From NCBI RefSeq assembly GCF_900099905.1, contig NZ_FNEE01000006.1, positions 242,468-306,467 of the forward strand: a DNA stretch of 64,000 bases, written 5' to 3'. Position 1 is the first letter of the stretch. Every line of letters starts with the position of its first letter. The translations under genes were made by a program, and so were the position numbers. The notes under the pieces were generated by a model. That model made no database searches. It saw nothing but the letters and a program-made list of their open reading frames with translations, and had not been told where the DNA came from. This document shows positions 24,618 through 33,158 of the stretch, piece after piece. Source of the stretch: Mesorhizobium muleiense (GTDB lineage Bacteria > Pseudomonadota > Alphaproteobacteria > Rhizobiales > Rhizobiaceae).

Positions 24618-25631
24618 ATGCAAGCAATTCTCAAGGGTCTGGTCGGAGCAGCGGTAGGGCTCGTTGTATCCAACGCGTCCGCCGCGACGATCGAAAATGT
24701 TAGGAAGAACGGAGTTCTGACCTGCGGAACCAACTCAGCGACGGCCGGATTTAGCCTTCCAGACAATGAGGGCAAATGGACCGGGTTCGTGGTCGACTAT
24801 TGTCGCGCTGTTGCAGCAGCGGTTCTGGGCGATGCGCAGAAGGTAAGGTTCATTCCGCTTACGCCGAAGGACCGCTTCACCGCGCTTCAGTCGGGCGAGA
24901 TCGATATACTCGCACATAACGCAACCTGGACATCATCGCGCGACACGTCTCTCGGAATACTTTTTGCGGGCACGTATTTCTACGATGGCCAGGGTTTTAT
25001 GGTCCGCAAAGCGGAGAACGTCGGTTCGGCCAAGGATCTGGATGGCGCATCCATCTGCGTCACCCAGGGCACGACGACAGAATTGAATCTCGCCGATTAC
25101 TTCCGGTCGCATTCGATGACATTCTCGACCGTCGGGTTTGCCGATGAAGAAGCTGTCGTAAAGGCATACGACGAAGGTCGCTGCGACGTCCTCTCCGCCG
25201 ATACGTCCACTTTGAATGCATCGCGCCAGCGCATGGCGAAGGCCGACGACAGCATCGTGCTTCCCGAACTCATCTCCAAGGAGCCGCTTGGGCCAGCCGT
25301 GCGGCAGGGCGATGATCATTGGCTCAACGTGGCCAAATGGACGCTCCTTGTCATGGTCGCAGCCGAAGAACTGGGCGTAACCCAGCAGAATGTCGATGAA
25401 ATGAAGTCGTCGGACAACCCGAACATTCGCCGGCTGCTCGGAGCGGAGGGCAGCCTCGGAAAGGATCTCGGGCTTGGCGATACCTGGTCCGTGGACGTTA
25501 TCAAGCAGGTCGGCAACTACGGCGAAGTGTTCGATCGCAATATCGGCAAGGCCTCGCCGCTCAAGATGGAGCGCGGCCTGAACGCTCTTTGGAGTGAGGG
25601 CGGTCTCCAGTACGCCCCGCCGATCCGCTAG
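24618..25631 (+). CDS. aapJ: General amino-acid ABC transporter, periplasmic binding protein (AapJ-like)
   Basis: 337 residues from the ATG at 24618 (AGGGGAACCAAG upstream). Sec signal to VVSNASA. The SBP family 3 domain starts VRKNGVLTCGTNSATAGFSLPDNEGKWTGFVVDYCRAVAAAVLGD and has the AapJ-type end VGNYGEVFDRNIG and GLNALW. It captures amino acids in the periplasm for the permeases downstream. A strong hairpin 15 bp after the stop (25646-25673) probably sets the excess of binding protein over permease. Confidence 0.92.
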   Translation: MQAILKGLVGAAVGLVVSNASAATIENVRKNGVLTCGTNSATAGFSLPDNEGKWTGFVVDYCRAVAAAVLGDAQKVRFIPLTPKDRFTALQSGEIDILAHNATWTSSRDTSLGILFAGTYFYDGQGFMVRKAENVGSAKDLDGASICVTQGTTTELNLADYFRSHSMTFSTVGFADEEAVVKAYDEGRCDVLSADTSTLNASRQRMAKADDSIVLPELISKEPLGPAVRQGDDHWLNVAKWTLLVMVAAEELGVTQQNVDEMKSSDNPNIRRLLGAEGSLGKDLGLGDTWSVDVIKQVGNYGEVFDRNIGKASPLKMERGLNALWSEGGLQYAPPIR

Positions 25632-25645
25632 GCCGGGTCGGTCAC

Positions 25646-25673
25646 AAGCCGCCGGCGATTGCGCCGGCGGCTT
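25646..25673 (+). terminator. Attenuator hairpin between aapJ and aapQ
   Basis: A perfect 12-bp GC-rich stem (AAGCCGCCGGCG / CGCCGGCGGCTT) with loop ATTG, without a U tract. Such intercistronic stems often protect the binding-protein mRNA or reduce read-through to permease genes. Confidence 0.65.
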
Positions 25674-25700
25674 AGTCCACATCAACACAGGAACAGGGTC

Positions 25701-26888
25701 ATGTCCGATGTGCTGCTCGCCGCGCCCTCGCGCAGGAGCCTGTCCCTGCACGACGCCAAGGTCCGCGGCATCATCTATCAGCTTTTGCTGGCGGCCAGCC
25801 TGCTGGCTTTGGCCGTGGGCATTGCCGTTCAGACTGCGTCGAACATGAGGGCACGCGGGATTCCGCTGTCTTTCGGCTTCTGGAACGAGGCCGCCGGCTT
25901 CGACATCAATCAGACGCTGATCCCCTACGACACGCTCTCCACCTACGGCCAAGCGTTCTGGGTTGGTGTGGTCAACACGCTCTATGTGAGCTTGCTTGGA
26001 ATCGTGTTGGCCACAATCTTGGGCTTTGTCGTCGGCATTGCCCGTCTGTCACCGAACTGGATCGTTTCAAAGGTCGCGGCTTCGTATGTCGAGATCATAC
26101 GCAACATCCCGTTATTGCTGCAGCTTTTGTTCTGGTACAATGCAGTCCTGAAAGCGCTGCCTGCGCCGAGGGCGTCGATCGAACTCCCCGGCGGCATCTA
26201 TCTGAACAATCGCGGTCTCATCATTCCGGAAATCCAGCTCTACGCAGGAGCAGGTACCGTAGGACTCGCGTTCCTGGCGGCCAGCATCTTCTGCGTCGCT
26301 TTTTGGTTCTACGCCAGGCGCGCTCAGAACCGCACCGGAAAGCAGTTGCCCGGGCTGTGGGTCAGCCTCGCTGCCTTGATTGGACTGCCTCTGGCCGTCT
26401 TCCTCCTGGTCGGCTCGCCGGTGTCGTTCGTGACGCCAGAGTTGAAAGGGTTCAATTACCGGGGCGGACACCAGCTTTATCCGGAGTTCGCCGCTCTTCT
26501 GATCGGTCTGTCCGTCTATACCGCTTCCTTTATCGCGGAAATTGTCCGCAGCGGGATCCAGGCTGTGCCGAAAGGCCAGACCGAAGCCGCCCATGCGCTC
26601 GGGCTTGCGCCGGGCAAAACGCTTCGCCTGGTCATTGTTCCGCAGGCACTGCGCATCATCATACCGCCCCTGACCAGCCAGTACCTGAATCTCACGAAGA
26701 ATTCCTCACTCGCCGTGTTTATCGGCTACCCCGATCTCGTTCAGGTTTTCGCGGGAACGGTGCTCAACCAGACTGGCGCCGCCGTCCAGGTGATGGCGAT
26801 TACGCTGTCGGTCTACCTCGCGATCTCCCTCGTCATGTCGATGGCCATGAACGCTTTCAATCAACGTTTCGCGATCGTCGAGAGGTGA
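25701..26888 (+). CDS. aapQ: Amino-acid ABC transporter permease (AapQ-like)
   Basis: 395 residues, the long form typical of AapQ. TM helices run from ~residue 25 to the end. The His/Glu/Gln permease domain is split by a ~90-residue insertion (ASIELPGGIYLNNRGLIIPE) as in Aap permeases. The ATPase-coupling EAA motif is QTEAAHALGLAPGKTLRLVI. It would form a heterodimer with AapM. The aapM start follows after 3 bp. Confidence 0.92.
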   Translation: MSDVLLAAPSRRSLSLHDAKVRGIIYQLLLAASLLALAVGIAVQTASNMRARGIPLSFGFWNEAAGFDINQTLIPYDTLSTYGQAFWVGVVNTLYVSLLGIVLATILGFVVGIARLSPNWIVSKVAASYVEIIRNIPLLLQLLFWYNAVLKALPAPRASIELPGGIYLNNRGLIIPEIQLYAGAGTVGLAFLAASIFCVAFWFYARRAQNRTGKQLPGLWVSLAALIGLPLAVFLLVGSPVSFVTPELKGFNYRGGHQLYPEFAALLIGLSVYTASFIAEIVRSGIQAVPKGQTEAAHALGLAPGKTLRLVIVPQALRIIIPPLTSQYLNLTKNSSLAVFIGYPDLVQVFAGTVLNQTGAAVQVMAITLSVYLAISLVMSMAMNAFNQRFAIVER

Positions 26889-26891
26889 TGC

Positions 26892-28031
26892 ATGAGCGGC
26901 CAGTCCCTGCATCCGCCCCTCGTTGGCGCTCCGCTTCTGCCCCCTATGGCACCGCCTTCTGGAATCCGGCCGAGCCCGGCAACCTGGATCAGAAAGAACC
27001 TGTTCTCGACGCCGTTCTCCGGCGTTCTCACGATCTGCTTCACAGTTCTCGCCGCATGGCTTTTGCATCAGTTCGTGAGTTTTGCAGTCTTGGATGCAGT
27101 CTGGGCCGGCGGACAGGAACAATGCCGCGCCAACCCTGAGGGCGCGTGTTGGCCGTTCATCGTGGAGAAATTCGACTATCTCCGTTACGGGGCATATCCG
27201 GTTTCCGAGCGCTGGCGGGTGGACCTGACGCTGGCGATCGGCGCCGTGCTGATCGCCTGGCTGCTGTGGAAACGGGCGCCGCGGCGCAACGTGGCAGCGT
27301 TGCTGTTCTTTGTTGCCTACCCGGTCGTCGCCTTCGTGCTGTTGAGGGGCGTCGCGTCGCTCGATCTGCCGGTCATCGATACCGTCTTGTGGGGTGGGCT
27401 GCTCATCACGCTGCTCATGTCGATCGTGGGCATCGTCTTCTCGTTGCCGCTCGGCGTGCTTCTCGCGCTTGGCCGACGATCGGAGCTTCCCTTCGTCAGG
27501 GCAGTGTGTGTGATCTTCATCGAGGTCGTCAGGGGTGTGCCGTTCATCACGGTGCTGTTCATGGCGAATTTCATGATGCCGCTCTTCGTCCCCGACTATC
27601 TGACGCCCGATCGGCTGCTGCGTCCGCTGATTGCAATAGCGCTGTTCTCGTCCGCCTACATGGCCGAGGTGGTGCGCGCCGGCCTTCAGGCGATCCCGAA
27701 GGGGCAATATGAGGCGGCAAAGGCGCTCGGCGTCAGCTATTTTACCATGATGCGTCTGATCATCCTGCCGCAGGCGCTCACTATCGTTATCCCAGGCATC
27801 GTCTCTACCTTCATCGGGCTGTTCAAGGACACGACGCTGGTAGCGATCGTCGGCATTGCAGACTTCCTGAGAGCCGTCGAAACGGCGCGAGTCGACCCGA
27901 ACTGGGCTGGGCCGACGATCTCCTCGACCGGCTATCTCTTCGCCGGGCTGGTCTACTGGATCTTCTGCTTTGGAATGTCCCGGTACTCGCAGTCGATGGA
28001 GCGCGCGTTGGCGCGCGGCCACAAGAGCTAG
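26892..28031 (+). CDS. aapM: Amino-acid ABC transporter permease (AapM-like)
   Basis: 379 residues. N-terminal Pro-rich cytoplasmic segment, then TM helices; the segment GGQEQCRANPEGACWPFIVEKF is characteristic of AapM. EAA motif QYEAAKALGVSYFTMMRLII. Completes the membrane part of the transporter. No ATPase gene (aapP) follows; the next gene is a PatB-like lyase, so the energising subunit must come from elsewhere. Confidence 0.92.
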   Translation: MSGQSLHPPLVGAPLLPPMAPPSGIRPSPATWIRKNLFSTPFSGVLTICFTVLAAWLLHQFVSFAVLDAVWAGGQEQCRANPEGACWPFIVEKFDYLRYGAYPVSERWRVDLTLAIGAVLIAWLLWKRAPRRNVAALLFFVAYPVVAFVLLRGVASLDLPVIDTVLWGGLLITLLMSIVGIVFSLPLGVLLALGRRSELPFVRAVCVIFIEVVRGVPFITVLFMANFMMPLFVPDYLTPDRLLRPLIAIALFSSAYMAEVVRAGLQAIPKGQYEAAKALGVSYFTMMRLIILPQALTIVIPGIVSTFIGLFKDTTLVAIVGIADFLRAVETARVDPNWAGPTISSTGYLFAGLVYWIFCFGMSRYSQSMERALARGHKS

Positions 28032-28197
28032 GAAGCGGATGTGCGACAGGCAGTTTCAGCAGCGAGGCACGTGGCGCAAATTCTCAAATAGCCCGCCAAA
28101 AGTTCGAGCAGCCGCGAGCGGCAAAAACCACACCGGAAACCAGGCAATGGCTTGTGCAGATGCATCGCAACCGACGGTTGCGGAAAGAAATGTTGGA

Positions 28198-29376
28198 ATG
28201 ATCGACTTCGACAGGATCTATGATCGCCACCAGTTTGGGTCAGTCAAATGGGCCAATCAGTGGGACGAATTCTCGCCTCGGGTCGAGGGCGAAGATCTGC
28301 TTTCGCTATGGACCGCCGACATGGATTTTCGCGCGCCTGAAACCGTCATCGCGCGGTTGCGGGAAGCGGCGGACCATGGAATCTATGGCTATACCCGCCG
28401 CGACCCCCGTCACTACGAGATTGTGCAATCATGGTTCGCGCGTCGGCACGGCTGGTCGCCGGCACTGGAATCGCTGCTGCCGGCGCCTGCGATCATGCCG
28501 TCGGTAGCCGCGATGCTTCGGACCTTCACGAAGCCCGGGGACGGGGTGATCGTGCAGTCTCCCATCTACTCGCCCTATTTCGAAGTGATTCAGGGGAACG
28601 GAAGGAAGCTGCTGGTCAACAGGCTAAGGTTGCAGGATAACCGATACGAGCTCGACCTGGAGAACTTCGCGAAACTGGCAGCCGGCGCCAAGGCCTTCCT
28701 GTTGTGTAATCCGCACAATCCAGCTGGAAAGGTGTGGACGCGCCAGGAATTGACGGCGCTGAACGATATCTGCGAGCGCTACGGCATCCTTGTCATATCT
28801 GATGACATCCATTGCGATATCAGATTGTCGGATCGCCCGCACATCGTCTTCTCGTCCCTCTCGGAGGATGCCGCGGAAAAGTCATTCATCTGCACGGCTC
28901 CAACGAAGACCTTCAATCTGGCCGGCGTGCCCTCCGCAACCGTGTCGGTGGCCAACAAGCAGCGGCGCGAGGCGCTTCTGGCGACCATGCAGGCATCGTT
29001 CATGGTCAATGCCAACTTCTTTGGACGGCTGGCGCTAGAGGTCGCCTACAGCACCGGCGCGCCGTGGCTGGATCAGCTGACGCGCTACATCGGCGGGAAT
29101 GTCGATTTCGTCCTCAAGTTCGCCGAGGATCGCCTGCCGGGCATCACACCGATGCGGCCGGACGCTTCCTTCCTGGTGTGGCTGGATGCGCGCGGGCTCG
29201 ATCGGAAGGTCGGAGGCGTTCAACGCTTTTTCGTCGACCGAGCCGGGGTCAATTTGTACGACGGGCGCGTCTATGGACCCGGCGGTGAAGGCTTCATTCG
29301 CCTCAATGTCGGTTGCCCTCGTCCGCTGTTGCGGAGGGGGCTCGAACGCATGTCCAGGGCGCTGGAGTCGTTGTGA
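28198..29376 (+). CDS. PatB/MalY-type PLP enzyme (C-S beta-lyase or aminotransferase)
   Basis: 392 residues from MIDFDRIYDRHQFGSVKW (ATG 28198; an in-frame ATG at 28147 adds 17 residues). Fold-type I aminotransferase with WTADMDFRAPE, the MalY/PatB signature; NPHNPAGKVW; and the PLP lysine in TAPTKTFNLAGVPSA. Close relatives cleave cystathionine or cysteine conjugates to pyruvate, ammonia and a thiol. It follows aapM by 166 bp, suggesting that an imported sulfur amino acid is its substrate, though this is inference. Confidence 0.85.
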   Translation: MIDFDRIYDRHQFGSVKWANQWDEFSPRVEGEDLLSLWTADMDFRAPETVIARLREAADHGIYGYTRRDPRHYEIVQSWFARRHGWSPALESLLPAPAIMPSVAAMLRTFTKPGDGVIVQSPIYSPYFEVIQGNGRKLLVNRLRLQDNRYELDLENFAKLAAGAKAFLLCNPHNPAGKVWTRQELTALNDICERYGILVISDDIHCDIRLSDRPHIVFSSLSEDAAEKSFICTAPTKTFNLAGVPSATVSVANKQRREALLATMQASFMVNANFFGRLALEVAYSTGAPWLDQLTRYIGGNVDFVLKFAEDRLPGITPMRPDASFLVWLDARGLDRKVGGVQRFFVDRAGVNLYDGRVYGPGGEGFIRLNVGCPRPLLRRGLERMSRALESL

Positions 29377-29426
29377 GAGCGTTGACGGGACCGGAGCGGC
29401 CCTGCGGCATCGGCGATAGCGTGCTT

Positions 29427-29464
29427 GCATTCAGCTCCAGGCGTGGCTGGCCATCCACAGGCCC
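29427..29464 (-). pseudogene. Fragment of the 3' end of a GNAT acetyltransferase gene
   Basis: GCATTCAGCTCCAGGCGTGG and the next bases match 38737-38775, the last ~12 codons of the acetyltransferase gene at 38741-39619 (WVYGLASHAWS, stop). The first 26 bases are identical, then one base is missing and two are changed. No other part of that gene is present here. The fragment abuts the soxA fragment. Confidence 0.65.
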
Positions 29465-29468
29465 ACGG

Positions 29469-29702
29469 CGCTCCGGCTTTGACTTCATGACGCCGCAGAC
29501 GCAGGCGCTGCAGGGCCGACGACATGAGCAATCCCGGCATGCTGTGGGTGCTGCAGGGCGAGCAGCTCTGGCAACAGGCGCAGGGCAGGGAGGATGTCGC
29601 CTGCTCCGGCTGTCATGACGACGCTCGTCAGACGATGCGGGGCGTTGCCGCGCGCTACCCGGCCTTTGACGCGGCGACGGGTCGTCCGATCGACCTTGCC
29701 GG
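29469..29702 (+). pseudogene. soxA fragment with a frameshift
   Basis: Collinear with 21452-21684 of soxA, covering SGFDFMTPQTQAL to the first heme motif CSGCH and FDAATGRPIDL. One extra G (in GCAGGGCCGAC) breaks the frame early. Nearly all other differences are synonymous; one visible replacement is Ala to Glu before DVACSGCH. There is no start, no second heme site and no active-site Cys, so it is non-functional. The sequence after it (29703-29866) matches nothing I recognise. Confidence 0.85.
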
Positions 29703-29866
29703 CGATGCCAGAACAGGTCGGCATGCCGCTGCAGCGGCCAATCGTGAATGGCAGCAGCAACCATCGCGCACGCTTTTCCAGTCTTCGCGGTGGCGCTCCA
29801 GCTTGCGATGATCGAGTGTGTGGGCGCGTCCGGTCAACTGACTGCTAGAAATGCGAAACGGCGAGT

Positions 29867-30628
29867 TTACGTGGCGGTACGGAGTTGCCTTAGTGGAACG
29901 TCAGTCGTGTAGTTTTCTTTCATGAAATTGATGAAGTTGTCGCGGAACTGACGGGTATGATCGTGCGCAAGCAGGTCGGCTTTCTCGACGTCCTTCTCGC
30001 GTACCGCTTCCAGCATGAGATTGTGCTCGTCCGTCAACAGATACCCCTCGTGAGTTCGCTCCAGGAACTCGAAGTGCATGTGAAGCATGCGGCGACCCTG
30101 ATCGAGCAAGCGCTCGTAGAAGGATGCCAAGTAGGGGTTCCGGCCGGCGTGCGCGATCGCCATGTGAAACTGCTTGTTGGTTTCGGACATGGCCAGATGA
30201 TCGCCTGATTTGACAGCCGCCTCGAACTCGCGCTGGCAGCGGGCAATCGACTTCAGGTCCAGGTCAGTCCGCAGTTCGGCCGCAAGGCGTGTGTTCATGC
30301 GCTGCGCGATGTCGAGCGCCTCGACATATTTCGGGAAGGTAGCGATCTCGATCGGCGCGACAATGGTGCTGCGATTGGGCAGCGTTACGACGAGATCCTC
30401 GCCGGACAGCCGGATCAGCGCTTCGCGGACTGGCGAGCGTGACATGTCGAAGCGCTCCGACAGCGTAGTTTCGTCGAGCAGCGTTCCGGGCGGGAGTCTT
30501 AGGGACAGAATGTCCGTCCGGAGCGTGTCATAGACGCTCTTCCATCCCGAGCCTTTTGCCCTGCGGGTTTCTACGATGTCGTCCACCGGCCGTCTCCAAT
30601 TCTGATTCACTAAACTGCGCGAGAGCAT
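29867..30628 (-). CDS. GntR/FadR-type transcriptional regulator (HypR-like candidate)
   Basis: 253 residues. Winged helix-turn-helix near residues 30-100 (VYDTLRTDILSLRLPPGTLLDETTLSERFDMSRSPVREALIRLSGEDLV), then an FCD effector domain (~110-240) with metal-binding Asp/His residues (ETNKQFHMAIAHAGR, DEHNLMLEAV, HDHTRQFRDNF). Divergent from the hydroxyproline-type operon, 163 bp apart, with tandem palindromes between them. In S. meliloti the hydroxyproline operon is repressed by the GntR-family HypR, which this resembles in context. Confidence 0.88.
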   Translation of the reverse strand: MLSRSLVNQNWRRPVDDIVETRRAKGSGWKSVYDTLRTDILSLRLPPGTLLDETTLSERFDMSRSPVREALIRLSGEDLVVTLPNRSTIVAPIEIATFPKYVEALDIAQRMNTRLAAELRTDLDLKSIARCQREFEAAVKSGDHLAMSETNKQFHMAIAHAGRNPYLASFYERLLDQGRRMLHMHFEFLERTHEGYLLTDEHNLMLEAVREKDVEKADLLAHDHTRQFRDNFINFMKENYTTDVPLRQLRTAT

Positions 30629-30646
30629 GCCTCAAAGAGCGCTGAA

Positions 30647-30752
30647 TGTCGACACGTTGTACTTTTCTCTTGACGTGTCGACACGGTGACGACATAAAGC
30701 GGTGTCGGCACGGTGCCGACATAAAGCAAGATCGGCATCAAGCCGACGAAGA
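30647..30752. promoter_or_regulatory. Tandem palindromic operators and promoter of the hydroxyproline-type operon
   Basis: TGTCGACA (30647-30654) is followed by two 26-bp units at 30675-30700 and 30702-30727, each built as GTGTCGnCACGGTG, then a base, then CGACATAAAGC; they differ at two positions. A third weaker unit (ATCGGCATCAAGCCGAC) begins near 30730. A promoter fits inside: -35 TTGACG (30670-30675), 17-bp spacer, -10 CATAAA (30693-30698). The palindromes cover the -35 and spacer, as expected for repression by the divergent GntR regulator. Confidence 0.65.
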
Positions 30753-30791
30753 GGAATGCGCCCCGACCGGCGCCTCACAGAGGAGTTTCGA

Positions 30792-31622
30792 ATGATTTCC
30801 AAACTGCTTGCGCCCGCGATCGGGGCGATCTCCGCATTGGCCTTGCTGGTGGCCGTTCCGACAACGGCCGGTGCCCAGTCTGTCGAGGGTTATTGGCAGA
30901 AGGTTCAGAAGGCCGGTGTTCTTCGCTGCGGGGCCGCGGTTGCTCCGCCCTATGTCATGCGCGACCCGGCTTCGGGCGAGTATTCAGGCTTCTTCGCGGA
31001 TCTGTGCCGCGAGTTCGCCGAGGTCCTGCAGGTGAAGCCTGAATTCGTCGACACGACTTGGGACAACATCGTCGCCGGCCTGCAGGCCGGCAAATGGGAC
31101 ATGTCGCTGGCGCTGAACCGCACGCCGGCCCGAGCCATGGCGGTGCAGTTCTCGATTCCGGCAATGGAGTATCAGATATCGCTCGCCTACAACAAGGAGA
31201 ACCCCAAGATCCCGGGCGCTGCCGCGTCGGTGGCTGATGTCGATAAGCCGGATGTTACGCTTGCCGTCATGTCCGGCACCGCCCAGGACAAGGCGATCTC
31301 CGCCGCTGTCAAGCAGGCGCAGATACTGCGCCTTCCTGGCAATGACGAAACTCGGTTGGCGCTCACCTCGCGCCGCGCTGACATCCTAGTCGACGCGTCG
31401 GACACCAACGCCCTGTTCACCCAGGCGAATCCGGACTGGGCGGTCGTGCTGAATCCAGTCCCCGCTCTCGCAAAGCAGGGCGTCGCATTCGGTCTGTCGC
31501 ACGACCTGTCTGCCTCGGACGTGGAGGTCGTGAACATATTCCTGGAGGAGAAGGTTGCAACGGGCCATGTGGATGACCTGATCCGCAAGGCCAACGACGA
31601 AGTCCTCAAGGGCACGAAATAG
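30792..31622 (+). CDS. Amino-acid-type ABC transporter binding protein (hydroxyproline uptake candidate)
   Basis: 276 residues. Sec signal to PTTAGAQ. SBP family 3: VQKAGVLRCGAAVAPPYVMRDPASGEYSGFFADLCREFAEVL, then WDNIVAGLQAGKWDMSLALNRTPARA. AGGAG lies 7 bases before the ATG. First gene of an operon that also encodes ATPase, two permeases and four catabolic enzymes. The order parallels S. meliloti hypMNPQ, so a hydroxyproline ligand is inferred. Confidence 0.87.
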   Translation: MISKLLAPAIGAISALALLVAVPTTAGAQSVEGYWQKVQKAGVLRCGAAVAPPYVMRDPASGEYSGFFADLCREFAEVLQVKPEFVDTTWDNIVAGLQAGKWDMSLALNRTPARAMAVQFSIPAMEYQISLAYNKENPKIPGAAASVADVDKPDVTLAVMSGTAQDKAISAAVKQAQILRLPGNDETRLALTSRRADILVDASDTNALFTQANPDWAVVLNPVPALAKQGVAFGLSHDLSASDVEVVNIFLEEKVATGHVDDLIRKANDEVLKGTK

Positions 31623-31632
31623 TCGGTCGGCA

Positions 31633-31662
31633 CAGCAGGCCGCGCTTCGGCGCGGTCTGTTG
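31633..31662 (+). terminator. Attenuator hairpin after the binding-protein gene
   Basis: A 13-bp stem (two G-U pairs) closed by the tetraloop TTCG, 10 bp after the stop and 30 bp before the ATPase start. No U tract. It probably lowers expression of the downstream transporter genes relative to the binding protein. Confidence 0.6.
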
Positions 31663-31692
31663 AAAGGCGGAACCGACAGGAGGAGATCTGTC

Positions 31693-32469
31693 ATGATCGA
31701 TCGGGCGACAGCCCCGCTAGTCAGTGTCAGCGGGTTGCAGAAAGCCTATGGCGCGCTGCAAGTGCTCCAGGGCATCGACCTGACCATGAAGCCTGGCGAG
31801 AGGCTGGTCGTCATCGGTCCAAGCGGCGGCGGCAAGAGCACGCTGCTGAGAGTTATGATGGGGCTTGAGAACATCAATGGCGGCTCCATCACGTTCGCAG
31901 GCAAGCCCTACATCCATGCCGGCGCTACGCCGGCGAAGACTGCCATCGACGTTCAGGTGCGCCGGTCGATCGGCATGGTCTTTCAACATTATACGCTGTT
32001 CCCGCATCTGAACGTCCTGCAGAATCTGATCCTCGCCCCTTGTAAGGTGCGTGGCGAAAAGAAATCCGCCGCGACCGAGCGTGCAAACACTCTGCTCATC
32101 CGCTTCGGACTGGGCCAGAAGGCGACAGCCTTTCCCTCCCAGCTCTCGGGCGGTCAGAAACAGCGCGTGGCGATTGCCCGTGCGTTGATGCTCGACCCCA
32201 AGCTCATGCTCTTCGACGAAGTGACGTCGGCGCTCGATCCGGAACTGGTCGGCGAGGTCGAGCAGGTCATCCTCCAACTCGCGCGGCAGAATATGCCGAT
32301 GATGATCGTCACCCACGACATGTGGTTTGCGAAGAACATCGCATCGCGCGTGCTGTTCTGCGCCGGCGGCTTCATTGTCGAGGACGGTCCGCCCGAACAG
32401 GTTCTAGGCGCGCCCAAGGAGGAGCGGACGAAGGACTTCATCGATCGCGTCTTTCACATCCGGCAGTGA
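31693..32469 (+). CDS. Amino-acid ABC transporter ATPase (HisP/GlnQ type)
   Basis: 258 residues from the ATG at 31693 (GGAGGAG upstream). Walker A GPSGGGKST, Q-loop FQHYTLFPHLNV, signature LSGGQKQRVAIARAL, Walker B LMLFDEVTSALDPE (Val instead of the more common Pro) and switch His in VTHDMWFAK. It energises the two permeases encoded directly downstream. Confidence 0.92.
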   Translation: MIDRATAPLVSVSGLQKAYGALQVLQGIDLTMKPGERLVVIGPSGGGKSTLLRVMMGLENINGGSITFAGKPYIHAGATPAKTAIDVQVRRSIGMVFQHYTLFPHLNVLQNLILAPCKVRGEKKSAATERANTLLIRFGLGQKATAFPSQLSGGQKQRVAIARALMLDPKLMLFDEVTSALDPELVGEVEQVILQLARQNMPMMIVTHDMWFAKNIASRVLFCAGGFIVEDGPPEQVLGAPKEERTKDFIDRVFHIRQ

Positions 32470-32478
32470 GGCGGGGCG

Positions 32479-33147
32479 ATGAACTACAGTTTCGATTTCC
32501 AGTCGGTCACCCGCAACTTCGGGCCGCTGCTCGACGGCCTCGTCGTGACGTTGCAGTTGACCGCAGCAGCCAATCTGATCGGACTGACTCTCGGTTTCGT
32601 CGTGGCGCTCATGGTGATGAGCCGCTGGGGCGTCGTGCGGTGGCCGGCGACCATGTTCGTCGAGTTCTTCCGCTGCACGCCCGCGCTCGTCCAGATCGTC
32701 TGGTTCTTCTACTGCGTGCCGATGCTGTTCAACGTCTTTCTCGGTTCGGTAACTATGGGCATCGTCGCTCTCGGTTTGAACCTCACGGCCTTCAACGCGG
32801 AAGCCTACCGCGCCTCCATCCAGGCGGTGCCGCGCGAACAACTCGACGCGGGTATCGCGCTCGGCCTCAATCCGCTCCAGCGCATTCTCTACATCGTATT
32901 GCCGAACGCCTTCCGTGCATCGGTCCCGGTTCTGCTCACCAACGGCATCGGCATCTTCCAGCAGAGCGCGCTGGTCGCCATCGTGGCCGTCCAGGATCTC
33001 ATGTACCAGGGCAAAACGCTGGCGACCCAGACCTATCGTCCTATCGAAACCTTCACGATCGTTGCGCTGATCTACTTCGCCGTCTCGTTCCCGGTCGGCC
33101 AGCTTGTCGGTTATCTCGAGCGCCGCCGCGCGACCTTGGCAGAGTAG
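32479..33147 (+). CDS. Amino-acid ABC transporter permease, first subunit
   Basis: 222 residues. Opens NYSFDFQSVTRNFGPLLDGLVVTLQLTAAANLIGL, the usual His/Glu-type permease start, then FRCTPALVQIVWFFYCVP and the EAA coupling loop QLDAGIALGLNPLQRILYIV. About five TM helices. It starts 9 bp after the ATPase stop. Forms a heterodimer with the next gene product. Confidence 0.9.
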   Translation: MNYSFDFQSVTRNFGPLLDGLVVTLQLTAAANLIGLTLGFVVALMVMSRWGVVRWPATMFVEFFRCTPALVQIVWFFYCVPMLFNVFLGSVTMGIVALGLNLTAFNAEAYRASIQAVPREQLDAGIALGLNPLQRILYIVLPNAFRASVPVLLTNGIGIFQQSALVAIVAVQDLMYQGKTLATQTYRPIETFTIVALIYFAVSFPVGQLVGYLERRRATLAE

Positions 33148-33158
33148 GAGAGGCGACG

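Noticed and set aside
26706..28022. 438-codon minus-strand frame opposite aapM
   Set aside because: Charged low-complexity product (many His, Arg, Gln), antisense to clear membrane helices.
32322..33158. N-terminal extension of the second permease reading frame
   Set aside because: It overlaps the ATPase and first permease genes in another frame; the permease begins at 33159 with its own ribosome site.
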